The notes under the pieces are model-generated. The model saw nothing but the letters and a program-made list of their open reading frames with translations. It did no database searches and was not told where the DNA came from. Source: Ruania halotolerans (GTDB lineage: Bacteria > Actinomycetota > Actinomycetes > Actinomycetales > Beutenbergiaceae). Taken from it: a stretch of 64,000 bases of DNA. Positions 7,991 to 15,985 of this stretch are shown here, piece by piece. Within the stretch, counting starts at the first letter, position 1. Each line of letters begins with the position of its first letter. Both the position numbers and the translations under genes were made by a program. The DNA lies in NCBI RefSeq assembly GCF_021049285.1, contig NZ_CP088017.1, positions 1,116,001-1,180,000 of the forward strand, in the 5' to 3' direction.

Positions 7991-8905
7991 TTACTTCTTC
8001 TTCTTCTTCTTCTTCTTCGCACCCTTCGTGGCCTTCGCCGGCTTGGCATTGCTGCGCGCGGTGGCAGTGAGCAGCCGACGCTGCTCCTCCACGTCGAAGT
8101 CGGCCTCCGGCCAGGTCAGATCGAGGGACTCCAGGGCATCGAGCAGCAGCTGTGTCACAGCGAGCCTTGCGTACCACTTGCGATCGGCCGGCACCACGTA
8201 CCAGGGGGCCTCATCGGTGGAGGTTCGCTCGAAGATCTGCTGGTATGCGGCCTGGTACTCATCCCACTTGGAGCGCGTGGCGAGGTCGCTGGGGTTGTAC
8301 TTCCAGTGCTTGTCGTGCCGGTCGAGCCGCTCGGCGAGACGCTCGCCCTGTTCGCCGTGGGAGACCATCAACGCCACCTTGATGACGGTGGTGTCTGCGG
8401 CCACGGTCTTCTGGTCGAAACGCACCAGCTCGTCGTACCGCGTCGCAGTGGTCTCGGCAGGTTCGAGGCCCTCCACCTTGACCACCAGTACCTGTTCATA
8501 GTGGGAGCGGTCGAACACACCGATCTGGCCAGGCTTGGGCAGTGCGCGGCGAATCCGCCACAGGTGGTGGTGCTTCTCCTCCTCCGGAGTGGGGACCCCG
8601 AAGGAGGCGAGGTCTACCCCTTGCGGATCCACCATGCCGAGTACGTGGCGCACGATCCCGCCCTTCCCGGCGGTGTCCAGACCCTGCAGGATCAACAGCA
8701 CGGAGCGGGTGCCGCCCGTGCGACCTTCGGCGAACAGGCGTTCCTGGAGGTCGGAGAGGCGCTCGCCACGCTCAGTCAGCGCCTTCTTGGCGGCCTTCTT
8801 CCCGTGCTTCCAGCCTGGCGTGCTGCGCCGATCGAGCGCGCTGAGATCGAAGCCGTCGCCGACTCGGAGCAAATCGGCGACGGGGGTCTCGAAGTCGTGC
8901 GCCAT
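7991..8905 (-). CDS. ppk2: Polyphosphate kinase 2 (polyphosphate:nucleotide phosphotransferase) with a poly-lysine tail
   Basis: A 304-residue PPK2. The P-loop kinase motifs are present: Walker A-like LQGLDTAGKGG (about residues 73-83), VFDRSHYEQVLV containing the DRS lid/base motif, and the lysine-rich KHWKYNPSDLATRSKWDEY helix. PPK2 enzymes move phosphate between polyphosphate and nucleotides (class I with NDP, class III with NMP and NDP). The class is not certain. The C-terminus is unusual: NAKPAKATKGA followed by eight lysines before the stop, all AAG codons. The gene is convergent with the hydrolase gene and only 25 nt from it. Confidence 0.93.
   Translation of the reverse strand: MAHDFETPVADLLRVGDGFDLSALDRRSTPGWKHGKKAAKKALTERGERLSDLQERLFAEGRTGGTRSVLLILQGLDTAGKGGIVRHVLGMVDPQGVDLASFGVPTPEEEKHHHLWRIRRALPKPGQIGVFDRSHYEQVLVVKVEGLEPAETTATRYDELVRFDQKTVAADTTVIKVALMVSHGEQGERLAERLDRHDKHWKYNPSDLATRSKWDEYQAAYQQIFERTSTDEAPWYVVPADRKWYARLAVTQLLLDALESLDLTWPEADFDVEEQRRLLTATARSNAKPAKATKGAKKKKKKKK
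7994..8017 (-). repeat. (AAG)8 microsatellite coding for a poly-lysine tail
   Basis: Eight perfect CTT units on the plus strand are the last eight codons of the PPK2 gene. All eight lysines use AAG. Such a run can change length by slippage without shifting the frame. Confidence 0.95.
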
Positions 8906-9006
8906 GGGATTCCTCTCGCTCGGAAGGACTCCACCCTAAGGGGGCCGGTAGATCGTCGCCATCACTCAGGGTGCCCGTGCATGGACGGTTGGTGGGTGAG
9001 GGACAG

Positions 9007-9702
9007 TCAGTGACCGATTGCGGCGATACCGATGGCCGCTGCGTGGCAGAGGTATCCCACCACTGTTCCGGTGTGGAACAACTCGTGAAATCCGAACCAG
9101 TCCGGAACGGGGTTCGGGCGCTTGAATGCGTAGGCGAGGGCACCGACCGTGTAGCCGACTCCGCCGGCGATGACGAGCAGCGCGATCGCGGGGCTACCCA
9201 CGGCCCAGAAGTCCGGCAGGAACCAGAGCGCCACCCAGCCAAGTGCGACGTAGACCGGCACGTAGAACCAACGGGGTGCGCCGAGCCAGAAGATGCGTGC
9301 GAGCAGTCCGATGAGCGCTCCGGACCAGACCACGATGAGCAGCACTCGTGCGGTGGACTCCGGCAGGAGCAGGGCGGCCAGCGGCGTATACGTGCCAGCA
9401 ATCACCAAGAAGATGTTCGAGTGATCGATCCGGCGGAGCGTGTTGTGCACCGGCGGTGACCATGTGCCGCGGTGGTAGATGGCACTGGTGGTGAACAGCA
9501 GCACCGTGGTGAACCCGAAGATGGCAGTGGTGACCGTGCCCGGGGTCGTCGATGTGCCGATCACCAGGACCACAGCCACGACGAGCGAGAGGGGAGCCAT
9601 CACGGCGTGGATCCAGCCACGTAATCGCGGAGTGGCCGCATGACTGGGCTGGTCCCCGGTCGGCGGGGCCGATCCGTCCCGTGCCGGCGGTGCGGGGGCC
9701 AT
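9007..9702 (-). CDS. Hemolysin III family (PAQR-like) membrane protein
   Basis: A 231-residue protein with seven predicted helices and the HlyIII/YqfA signatures: SAIYHRGTW, RRIDHSNIFLVIAGTYTPLA, and C-terminal FGFHELFHTGTVVGYLCH. The conserved His and Ser/Asp residues correspond to the metal site of the PAQR/CREST superfamily. Bacterial members are linked to membrane homeostasis, and haemolytic activity is rarely shown. It is divergent from the prenyltransferase gene, as Rv1085c is from Rv1086 in M. tuberculosis. Confidence 0.9.
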   Translation of the reverse strand: MAPAPPARDGSAPPTGDQPSHAATPRLRGWIHAVMAPLSLVVAVVLVIGTSTTPGTVTTAIFGFTTVLLFTTSAIYHRGTWSPPVHNTLRRIDHSNIFLVIAGTYTPLAALLLPESTARVLLIVVWSGALIGLLARIFWLGAPRWFYVPVYVALGWVALWFLPDFWAVGSPAIALLVIAGGVGYTVGALAYAFKRPNPVPDWFGFHELFHTGTVVGYLCHAAAIGIAAIGH

Positions 9703-9744
9703 GGTGCGCTCCTGACGTGGAGGTCGGATGGGTTCTTACGCCAT

Positions 9745-9766
9745 CGTAGGTTACGCAACCGTAGGT
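9745..9766. promoter_or_regulatory. Direct CGTAGGT repeats in the hlyIII/uppS intergenic region
   Basis: Two identical heptamers (9745-9751 and 9760-9766) start 15 bp apart and flank TACGCAAC. GGTT and AACC at 9749-9752 and 9757-9760 form a small inverted repeat inside. The site lies about 45 bp upstream of the HlyIII start, where a TetR-type regulator could bind. No matching regulator is in the window. Confidence 0.35.
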
Positions 9767-9864
9767 ATTTGAGTGTTCCTGTGAAGGTACGGTGTGCACG
9801 GCGGCGCGGATTTGGCCGATGGTGTCCGGCCGACGATCCTGGGAGCGAAGGAGGTCGCCCACCG

Positions 9865-10626
9865 ATGCGCCCACCCGCATTCCTCTACGGACTCTACGAA
9901 CGCCGGCTCACCCGCTCACTCGACCATGCCCGGCTACCTCATCACGTCGGCGTGATGCTTGATGGCAACCGCCGATGGGCTCGTTCAGCTGGACTCGAGC
10001 CCGCGCAAGGACATCAGGCCGGTGCGGACCGGATCGTTGACCTGCTCGGCTGGTGTGAGGACGTCGACATCAAGCTGGTCACCCTGTGGATGCTGTCCAC
10101 GAACAATCTCGATCGGGACTCCCGGGAAGTGGAGGACCTCCTGGAGATCATCGCGGCCACGGTGGCCACCCTCGCCACGACGCGGCGCTGGCGCTTGCAA
10201 CTCGTGGGCGAGCTGGATCTCCTGCCTGAGGACATCACAGGAAGAATGCGGGCCTCGGAGGCTCTCACCCGTGATGTGGACGGGATTCATGTGAACATCG
10301 CCGTGGGCTATGGCGGGCGGCACGAGATTGCCGGGGCGGTGCGCGCGCTCATCGCCGAGTACGTGGAGTCCGGGCGACCGCTCAGTGACCTGGAGGAGAC
10401 GGTCACGCCGGAGACCATCGCGAAGCACCTCTACACCAAGGGCCAACCGGACCCGGACCTGGTGATCCGCACCTCCGGTGAGCAGCGCCTCGGTGGCTTC
10501 CTGCTCTGGCAGAGTGCGCAGAGCGAGTTCTACTTCTGCGAGGCCTTCTGGCCGGACTTCCGCCGGGTGGACTTCTTGCGTGCGCTGCGTTCCTACGGCG
10601 GCCGCGAACGGCGGCTCGGCCGGTAG
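9865..10626 (+). CDS. uppS: Short-chain cis-prenyl (isoprenyl) diphosphate synthase
   Basis: A 253-residue cis-prenyltransferase. MLDGNRRWAR holds the catalytic Asp and Arg cluster, and the C-terminal motif RTSGEQRLGGFLLWQSAQSEFY contains the IPP-binding residues. LYERRLTRSLDHARLPHHVGV and the RLGGFLLWQ spelling resemble actinobacterial Rv1086-type enzymes, which make short Z-prenyl diphosphates such as Z-farnesyl-PP. A classical undecaprenyl/decaprenyl synthase role cannot be excluded. Product feeds polyprenyl carrier lipids for the cell wall. ATG 9865 has GAAGGAGG 10 nt upstream; the reading frame continues further upstream without support. Confidence 0.92.
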   Translation: MRPPAFLYGLYERRLTRSLDHARLPHHVGVMLDGNRRWARSAGLEPAQGHQAGADRIVDLLGWCEDVDIKLVTLWMLSTNNLDRDSREVEDLLEIIAATVATLATTRRWRLQLVGELDLLPEDITGRMRASEALTRDVDGIHVNIAVGYGGRHEIAGAVRALIAEYVESGRPLSDLEETVTPETIAKHLYTKGQPDPDLVIRTSGEQRLGGFLLWQSAQSEFYFCEAFWPDFRRVDFLRALRSYGGRERRLGR

Positions 10627-10779
10627 GTTCAGTGAACGATGTGGTTCGGCTGCGCATCGCGCCGGTGAACTCTTCTCTCGATTGCCTGCCACGGCGCGCC
10701 GATGGCGCAAACACACGCTCCGTCGTCGTACGTTGGGCGCACCGGACGACATCCCGGTCGTTCGCCGGAAGGCCAGCCC

Positions 10780-10926
10780 ATGATGCAGAAATGTCGGCAG
10801 ATCCGCCGTCAGATCTGTCGCGATGCGGGGCTGTCGGCCCCGGCTGCTCATGGTGGGCCGACCGCCCTCACCCCGCCCCCGCCGCTCTCACCTGAGCTGC
10901 GGAGAAGGCCCGCCAGGAGGAGCTAG
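10780..10926 (+). CDS. Candidate small upstream protein of phoH (PhoAT-like position)
   Basis: A 48-codon frame starts at ATG 10780 with a good GGAAGG 7 nt upstream and ends 2 nt before the phoH start, overlapping the phoH ribosome binding site. The peptide is basic at both ends ([22 protein letters not shown]) and Pro-rich between. In mycobacteria phoH2 is cotranscribed with a small upstream gene, phoAT, described as its antitoxin. Position fits; sequence similarity cannot be judged for so short and biased a peptide. Confidence 0.35.
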   Translation: MMQKCRQIRRQICRDAGLSAPAAHGGPTALTPPPPLSPELRRRPARRS

Positions 10927-10928
10927 CC

Positions 10929-12335
10929 GTGAGCCGAGAGTCCCTCACGTTCGACACCCCGGAGACCGATGTGCCGGAGGGTGGTGAGGGACAGCCCGGA
11001 TCGCTTCCGGTCGGTGGCCCCACACCCGACGGCGAACACACCACCTACGTACTCGATACGTCGGTGTTGCTGTCGGATCCCCGCGCAATCTTCCGGTTCG
11101 CCGAACACGATGTGGTCCTGCCGATCGTGGTGGTCACTGAACTCGAAGCCAAACGTCACCACCCGGAGCTCGGCTACTTTGCGCGCAGTGCGCTGCGCCA
11201 CCTCGACGATCTTCGGATCGCCCACGGCTTCCTCGACAGGCCGGTGCCGGTGGGGGAAGCCGGTGGCACGATCCGCGTGGAGCTGAACCATTCCGATCCC
11301 ACGGTCCTGCCGTCCGGGATGCGCCTGGGGGACAACGACACCCGGATCCTCTCAGTGGCCGCGAACCTGCGTGCGGAGGGTGCTGCGGTAGTAGTGGTCT
11401 CCAAGGACCTGCCGATGCGGGTGAAGGCCTCCGCCGTCGGGATGCGGGCTGAGGAGTACCGCGCTCAGCTTGCCGTGGACTCCGGGTTTCGCGGGATGGC
11501 CGAGGGAACGCTCTCGGAGCAGGAGATGGGTCAGCTCTTCGGTGAGGAGTCGATCGCCGTGGCCGATGTGGCTGCCGGGGAATCGCTGCGCGACCTGCCC
11601 TGCCACACCGGGTTGGTGCTGCACTCTCCGCGCGGTTCTGCATTGGGCCGGATCACGCCGGACAAGCAGATCAAGGTGGTTCGCGGCGATCGGGACCTGT
11701 TCGGGATGCACGGTCGCAGCGCTGAGCAGCGGATCGCGATCGATCTGTTGCTCGACCCTGAGATCGGGATTGTTTCCTTGGGTGGGCGAGCGGGAACGGG
11801 GAAGTCCGCGCTCGCCCTTTGCGCCGGCCTGGAGGCGGTGCTTGAACGGCGTGAGCACCGCAAGGTGATGGTGTTCCGTCCGCTGTACGCGGTGGGTGGG
11901 CAGGAGCTCGGCTACCTGCCCGGGAGTGAGTCCGAGAAGATGAACCCCTGGGCCCAGGCAGTCTTCGACACGCTCGGCGCTGTGGTCTCCTCTGACGTGG
12001 TTGAGGAGGTGATGGACCGCGGGATGCTCGAAGTGCTACCGCTGACTCATATCCGGGGTAGGTCGCTGCACGATGCGTTCGTGATCGTGGACGAGGCCCA
12101 GTCACTGGAGCGGAACGTGCTGCTGACGGTGCTCTCCCGGATCGGGCAGAGTTCACGGGTGATCCTCACTCACGATGTGGCGCAGCGGGATAATCTGCGG
12201 GTCGGCCGGCACGACGGCGTTGCGGCCGTGATCGAGTCACTCAAGGGCCACCCGCTGTTCGCGCATGTCACCTTGACCCGAAGCGAGCGTTCGCCCGTGG
12301 CGGCATTGGTGACCGAGATGCTCGAAGGGGCCTGA
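10929..12335 (+). CDS. phoH2: PIN-PhoH fusion protein (PhoH2 family ATPase/ribonuclease)
   Basis: A 468-residue protein. The N-terminal PIN nuclease domain (about 35-170) has its acidic residues in [21 protein letters not shown] and [12 protein letters not shown]. The C-terminal PhoH ATPase (about 240-465) has Walker [14 protein letters not shown], Walker [12 protein letters not shown] and the sensor-like TRSERSPVA. Characterised PhoH2 proteins unwind and cut RNA in an ATP-dependent way and are discussed as toxin-antitoxin relatives or RNA-quality factors. GTG 10929 has AGGAGG 8 nt upstream. A small gene precedes it and a large hairpin follows. Confidence 0.94.
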   Translation: MSRESLTFDTPETDVPEGGEGQPGSLPVGGPTPDGEHTTYVLDTSVLLSDPRAIFRFAEHDVVLPIVVVTELEAKRHHPELGYFARSALRHLDDLRIAHGFLDRPVPVGEAGGTIRVELNHSDPTVLPSGMRLGDNDTRILSVAANLRAEGAAVVVVSKDLPMRVKASAVGMRAEEYRAQLAVDSGFRGMAEGTLSEQEMGQLFGEESIAVADVAAGESLRDLPCHTGLVLHSPRGSALGRITPDKQIKVVRGDRDLFGMHGRSAEQRIAIDLLLDPEIGIVSLGGRAGTGKSALALCAGLEAVLERREHRKVMVFRPLYAVGGQELGYLPGSESEKMNPWAQAVFDTLGAVVSSDVVEEVMDRGMLEVLPLTHIRGRSLHDAFVIVDEAQSLERNVLLTVLSRIGQSSRVILTHDVAQRDNLRVGRHDGVAAVIESLKGHPLFAHVTLTRSERSPVAALVTEMLEGA

Positions 12336-12337
12336 CA

Positions 12338-12410
12338 CGCCTTCGCGGACCTGTCGCAGCGGTGATGCGGAATGCCTGCAGGAGCCGCATGTGCCAGGTC
12401 CGCGAAGGCG
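12338..12410 (+). terminator. Bipartite hairpin after phoH
   Basis: A perfect 16-bp outer stem (12338-12353 with 12395-12410) encloses a second 6-bp stem (12365-12370 with 12385-12390). It begins 3 nt after the phoH stop codon. Confidence 0.75.
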
Positions 12411-12498
12411 CCGCCCAGCGCGCGCGCCCACGGAGTCCTATGCTGAATACGGGTGCGGATGTCGTGAAGATTCTGTGATTGCCCTCTCTTTCGATGGC

Positions 12499-12522
12499 GA
12501 TATCTCAGATCCGAGATATCTT
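12499..12522 (+). promoter_or_regulatory. Palindromic operator overlapping the -10 box of the HTH-MurA gene
   Basis: GATATCTC (12499-12506) and GAGATATC (12513-12520) form a perfect 8-bp inverted repeat with a 6-bp spacer. The right arm overlaps TATCTT (12517-12522), which is a good -10 box 7 nt before ATG 12530. A protein bound here would block the promoter. The downstream protein itself carries an XRE-type HTH domain, so autoregulation is a reasonable inference. Confidence 0.6.
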
Positions 12523-12529
12523 GGATGGC

Positions 12530-14071
12530 ATGACGGTGATTGACGACACTCAGACCTCACTCGCGGAGATTGGCACGCTGATCCGTGGTGCACGCCAGAA
12601 CCGGGGCCTCACGCAGACCCAGCTCGCCGACCGGCTGAGCACGAGCCAGAGTGCGATCGCGAGGATCGAGCAGGGTAGTCAGAATCTCTCCGTGGAGTTG
12701 CTCTCCCGGATCAACGCCGCGCTGGACGCGGATCTGCTGTCCATCGGTACGCCTCGCGCTTCACACTTGCGAGTGACGGGCGGGCAGCAGCTCTCCGGGA
12801 CGATCACCGTGAAGTCGTCCAAGAACGGGGCCGTCGCGTTGTTGTGTGCGTCGCTGCTGAACCGTGGCCGGACCACCCTGCGCCAGGTGGCCCGAATCGT
12901 TGAGGTGGACCGGATCGTGGATGTGTTGCGCTCCATCGGAGTACGCGCCACCTGGTCCGCCGATGGCAAGGACCTCGAGATCGTTCCACCCGCTGAACTC
13001 GATCTGGGCTCCATCGATGAAGAAGCAGCCCGCCGCACCCGCAGCATCATCATGTTCCTCGGCCCGCTACTCGGCAGGGAGCGCTCTTTCGATCTGCCCT
13101 ACGCCGGTGGCTGTGACCTCGGCACTCGCACTGTGGAGCCGCACATGATCGCCCTGCGGCCGTTCGGCCTGGACGTGGTGGCGACCGCTGGGCAGTACCA
13201 GGCCACGGTGCAGCCGGACCGACCCAGCGAGATCACGGTGGTGCTCACCGAGCGCGGGGACACGGTGACCGAGAACGCCCTGATGGCTGCGGCCCGCCAC
13301 CCCGGGCTCACCACCATCCGCAATGCCAGCCCGAACTACATGGTGCAGGACCTGTGCTTCTACCTTGAGCTGCTGGGTGTGCGGATCGAGGGGATCGGGA
13401 CCACGACCTTGCGCGTGCATGGCCTTGCCGACATCGACCGGGACGTGGAGTACGCCCCCGGTGAGGACCCGGTGGAGGCGATGAGCCTGCTCACCGCCGG
13501 GATCGTCACGGACTCGGAGATCACCGTGGCCCGGGTGCCGGTGGAGTTCATGGAGATCGAGCTCGCCACCCTTGCCGAAATGGGCCTGCGGTACACCCTC
13601 TCCCCGGAGTATCAGGCGGCGAACGGACGGACGCGCTTGGCGGACGTGACCGTACACCCGAGTGAGTTGCGCGCACCGATCGACAAGATCCACCCGATGC
13701 CGTTCCCGGGCCTGAACATCGACAATCTGCCGTTCTTCGTGGTGATCGCCGCGACCGCGTCGGGCACCACGCTGATCCACGACTGGGTCTACGACAACCG
13801 AGCCATCCACCTCAGTGATCTCACCCGGCTGGGCGCAGACGTGCGGCTCCTCGACCCGCACCGACTCGACGTGACCGGCCCGACCCGGTGGTCCGGCGCT
13901 GAGGTGAGTTGCCCGCCGGCGCTGCGCCCCGCCGTCGTCATCCTGCTCGGCATGTTGGCGGCCAAGGGAACGTCGGTGCTGCGCAACGTTGACATCATCG
14001 CGCGTGGCTATGAGCAACTGCAGGAGCGCCTGATCGAGCTCGGTGCGCAGATCGAGACCTTCCGCGACTGA
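12530..14071 (+). CDS. XRE-type HTH domain fused to a MurA-like enolpyruvyl transferase
   Basis: A 513-residue protein. Residues about 10-70 are a helix-turn-helix of the Cro/XRE class (LIRGARQNRGLTQTQLADRL, TSQSAIARIEQG). Residues about 78-510 are an EPSP/MurA-type inside-out barrel. Catalytic features of MurA remain: KSSKNGA (Lys98, Asn99) and a Cys in the loop YAGGCDLGTRTVEPHM (Cys195, the PEP-binding and fosfomycin-target position), plus FPGLNIDNLPF for the conserved Asp loop. MurA adds enolpyruvate to UDP-GlcNAc, the first step of peptidoglycan precursor synthesis. Whether this protein is the main enzyme, a paralogue or a sensor-repressor is open. No Shine-Dalgarno sequence precedes the ATG. 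Confidence 0.88.
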   Translation: MTVIDDTQTSLAEIGTLIRGARQNRGLTQTQLADRLSTSQSAIARIEQGSQNLSVELLSRINAALDADLLSIGTPRASHLRVTGGQQLSGTITVKSSKNGAVALLCASLLNRGRTTLRQVARIVEVDRIVDVLRSIGVRATWSADGKDLEIVPPAELDLGSIDEEAARRTRSIIMFLGPLLGRERSFDLPYAGGCDLGTRTVEPHMIALRPFGLDVVATAGQYQATVQPDRPSEITVVLTERGDTVTENALMAAARHPGLTTIRNASPNYMVQDLCFYLELLGVRIEGIGTTTLRVHGLADIDRDVEYAPGEDPVEAMSLLTAGIVTDSEITVARVPVEFMEIELATLAEMGLRYTLSPEYQAANGRTRLADVTVHPSELRAPIDKIHPMPFPGLNIDNLPFFVVIAATASGTTLIHDWVYDNRAIHLSDLTRLGADVRLLDPHRLDVTGPTRWSGAEVSCPPALRPAVVILLGMLAAKGTSVLRNVDIIARGYEQLQERLIELGAQIETFRD

Positions 14072-14072
14072 G

Positions 14073-14732
14073 TCAGATCGAGCCGATGACCTCCACCTCG
14101 CGGGCGGTGCCGTCGGCCAGGGCGTACTCGAGTCCAACGATGGCGCAGCGGCCCTCGGCCACGGCGTTCGCCAGGGTTGCTGAGTAGGAATGCAGCATCC
14201 GAACCGTGGCGCGCACGTGCTCGGACTGCAGGTTCTCGGGTGCCGGAAGGCGGATACTGCGCGGGTCCCCTGCGTCGCTACGTGATCCGTTCGGGCTTCC
14301 GGCACCCGTGACCAGGCTGGGAATCACGCGATCCACCACCGCGCGTACGAAGTTGTCCGGGAGGTTGCCCGTGGTCAGCGCCGCACTGGCCGCGGCGATC
14401 GCACCGCAGCTGTCGTGTCCGAGGACCACGACAAGCGGGGCGCCGAGGACATCAACTCCGTACTCGATCGAGCCGATCACGGTGGTGTCCACCACGTGCC
14501 CGGCCGTCCGTACCACAAACAGGTCTCCGAGTCCGCGGTCGAAGATGATCTCGGCGGCTACGCGCGAATCCGAGCACCCGAAGAGCACCGCGAAGGGATG
14601 CTGGGAGGAGGAAAGCTCCGCCCGCCTCTGGACATCCTGACTGGGATGGGCCATCTCCCCGGAGACGAACCGTGCATTGCCCTCCTGGAGCGCTGCCCAA
14701 GCCTGCGCGGGTGTGCTGGGACGTTCACTCAT
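14073..14732 (-). CDS. Beta-class carbonic anhydrase
   Basis: A 219-residue beta-carbonic anhydrase. The zinc ligands are visible as Cys and Asp in LFGCSDSRV and His and Cys in VLGHDSCGAI. FVVRTAGHV and SIEYGVDVLG are also typical. It interconverts CO2 and bicarbonate in the cytosol. The start overlaps the stop of the upstream kinase gene by ATGA, so it is the last gene of the xseA-xseB-pfkB-carbonic anhydrase chain. Its stop lies 1 nt from the stop of the convergent MurA-like gene, with no hairpin between them, so read-through antisense RNA is possible. Confidence 0.93.
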   Translation of the reverse strand: MSERPSTPAQAWAALQEGNARFVSGEMAHPSQDVQRRAELSSSQHPFAVLFGCSDSRVAAEIIFDRGLGDLFVVRTAGHVVDTTVIGSIEYGVDVLGAPLVVVLGHDSCGAIAAASAALTTGNLPDNFVRAVVDRVIPSLVTGAGSPNGSRSDAGDPRSIRLPAPENLQSEHVRATVRMLHSYSATLANAVAEGRCAIVGLEYALADGTAREVEVIGSI

Positions 14733-15655
14733 GAGTGGGCCTCGCGTTCGAGTTCTTGGAGGGTTGGCGGGTTCGCGCCGGCTCGCGAGACGACGATTGC
14801 CGCGATCCGTCCGGCGTGCTCCATCGCCGAGCGCAGCGTCTGGGCATCGACGAGGGTGAGGGCGTCCCGGCGTTTCGCACCGAGCAGGCGGGATGACCAG
14901 AGGGCGTCCAGGAGGCCGCTCATGTAGGAGTCGCCGGCGCCGACGGTGTCCACGACCTGCACGCGCGGTGCCGGGACCTCCACTTCGACACCGGTGGCAG
15001 TGACCCCGACCGAGCCTGTGCCACCGCGGGTGAGAATCACGACGGCTGGCCCCGAGCGCGACCATCGGCGGATCGCGTCGATGTCGCTCTCACCCGGGTA
15101 GAGCCAGGTGATGTCCTCATCGGAAACCTTGACCACGTCGGCGAGACTCACGAGATGCTCGATCTGCGGACGCACGGCCTCGGCTGCGCCCATGATGGTC
15201 GGGCGCACATTCGGGTCGTAACTGATGGTGGCGTGCTCTCGGGCTGCCGCTGCGATCTCTGCCACGGCTGCGCCGCCAGGGGTGAGCGTGGCGCCGATCG
15301 ACCCGGCGTGCACGACGGCAACGGTGTCGTCCAGAGCGACCTCGGGTACCCGCCAGGTGAGGTCAAAGGTGTAGGTGGCGCTGCCGTCCGCGGCGAGGGT
15401 GGCCTGTGCAGTGGAGGTGCGTTCGGCATGGTCGGAACCGGGCACCAGGCGCACATTGCTGGAGGTGAGGTGGTTGCTGACCAGCTCCCCCCGTGGATCC
15501 TTGCCCAGCCAGGTGGCGAGCTCGGTATGCCGCCCGAGCCGGGCCAGGCCGAGCGCCACATTGGCCGGGGAGCCGCCCGGGTGCTCGGTCACTGTGCCGT
15601 CGGCAGCGTGCACGACATCGACCAGCGCCTCACCGATCACCAACGCGTGCGTCAT
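14729..15655 (-). CDS. PfkB-family carbohydrate kinase (fructokinase-like)
   Basis: A 308-residue ribokinase-fold sugar kinase. The N-terminal [15 protein letters not shown] and the C-terminal [16 protein letters not shown] motif, with the catalytic Asp and the anion hole, are intact. FTFDL-type and WLGKDPRGE segments resemble fructokinases, so an ATP-dependent fructose or similar sugar kinase is likely, but no sugar genes are nearby. ATGA overlaps link it to xseB upstream and to the carbonic anhydrase gene downstream. Confidence 0.88.
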   Translation of the reverse strand: MTHALVIGEALVDVVHAADGTVTEHPGGSPANVALGLARLGRHTELATWLGKDPRGELVSNHLTSSNVRLVPGSDHAERTSTAQATLAADGSATYTFDLTWRVPEVALDDTVAVVHAGSIGATLTPGGAAVAEIAAAAREHATISYDPNVRPTIMGAAEAVRPQIEHLVSLADVVKVSDEDITWLYPGESDIDAIRRWSRSGPAVVILTRGGTGSVGVTATGVEVEVPAPRVQVVDTVGAGDSYMSGLLDALWSSRLLGAKRRDALTLVDAQTLRSAMEHAGRIAAIVVSRAGANPPTLQELEREAHS

Positions 15656-15981
15656 CGCTGTGCCTCCTCGGTCTGATCCGGTGCACCGCCGGAGCGGGCG
15701 CCGGCGCCGGCGGTCTGGGCTGCTGGCCCCTCGGCAGCGTCGCCTGCGTCGTCGGGGTCTGCGGTGTCGCCGGACACCTGCGCTGCAACGAGCCGGTCGC
15801 GAGCGCTGTCGAGCCATGTCTGGCAACGATCGGCGAGCGCTTCGCCTCGTTCCCACAGCGCCAGCGACTCCTCCAGGGAGGCGGCGCCACTCTCCAGCTT
15901 CGCAACCACCTCGACGAGTTCGTCGCGTGCTTGCTCATAGCTGAGCGCGGAGACATCGGGTGCAGCAGTCACGGGGGCCAT
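15652..15981 (-). CDS. xseB: Exodeoxyribonuclease VII small subunit
   Basis: A 109-residue protein with the XseB helical hairpin at residues about 12-72 ([38 protein letters not shown]), followed by an Ala/Gly/Asp-rich tail. It binds the large subunit XseA to form exonuclease VII, which degrades single-stranded DNA from both ends. The start at 15981 lies 4 nt after the xseA stop, and the stop overlaps the pfkB start by ATGA. The tail of about 40 residues is longer than in the usual 70-80 residue family members. Confidence 0.93.
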   Translation of the reverse strand: MAPVTAAPDVSALSYEQARDELVEVVAKLESGAASLEESLALWERGEALADRCQTWLDSARDRLVAAQVSGDTADPDDAGDAAEGPAAQTAGAGARSGGAPDQTEEAQR

Positions 15982-15985
15982 CCAA

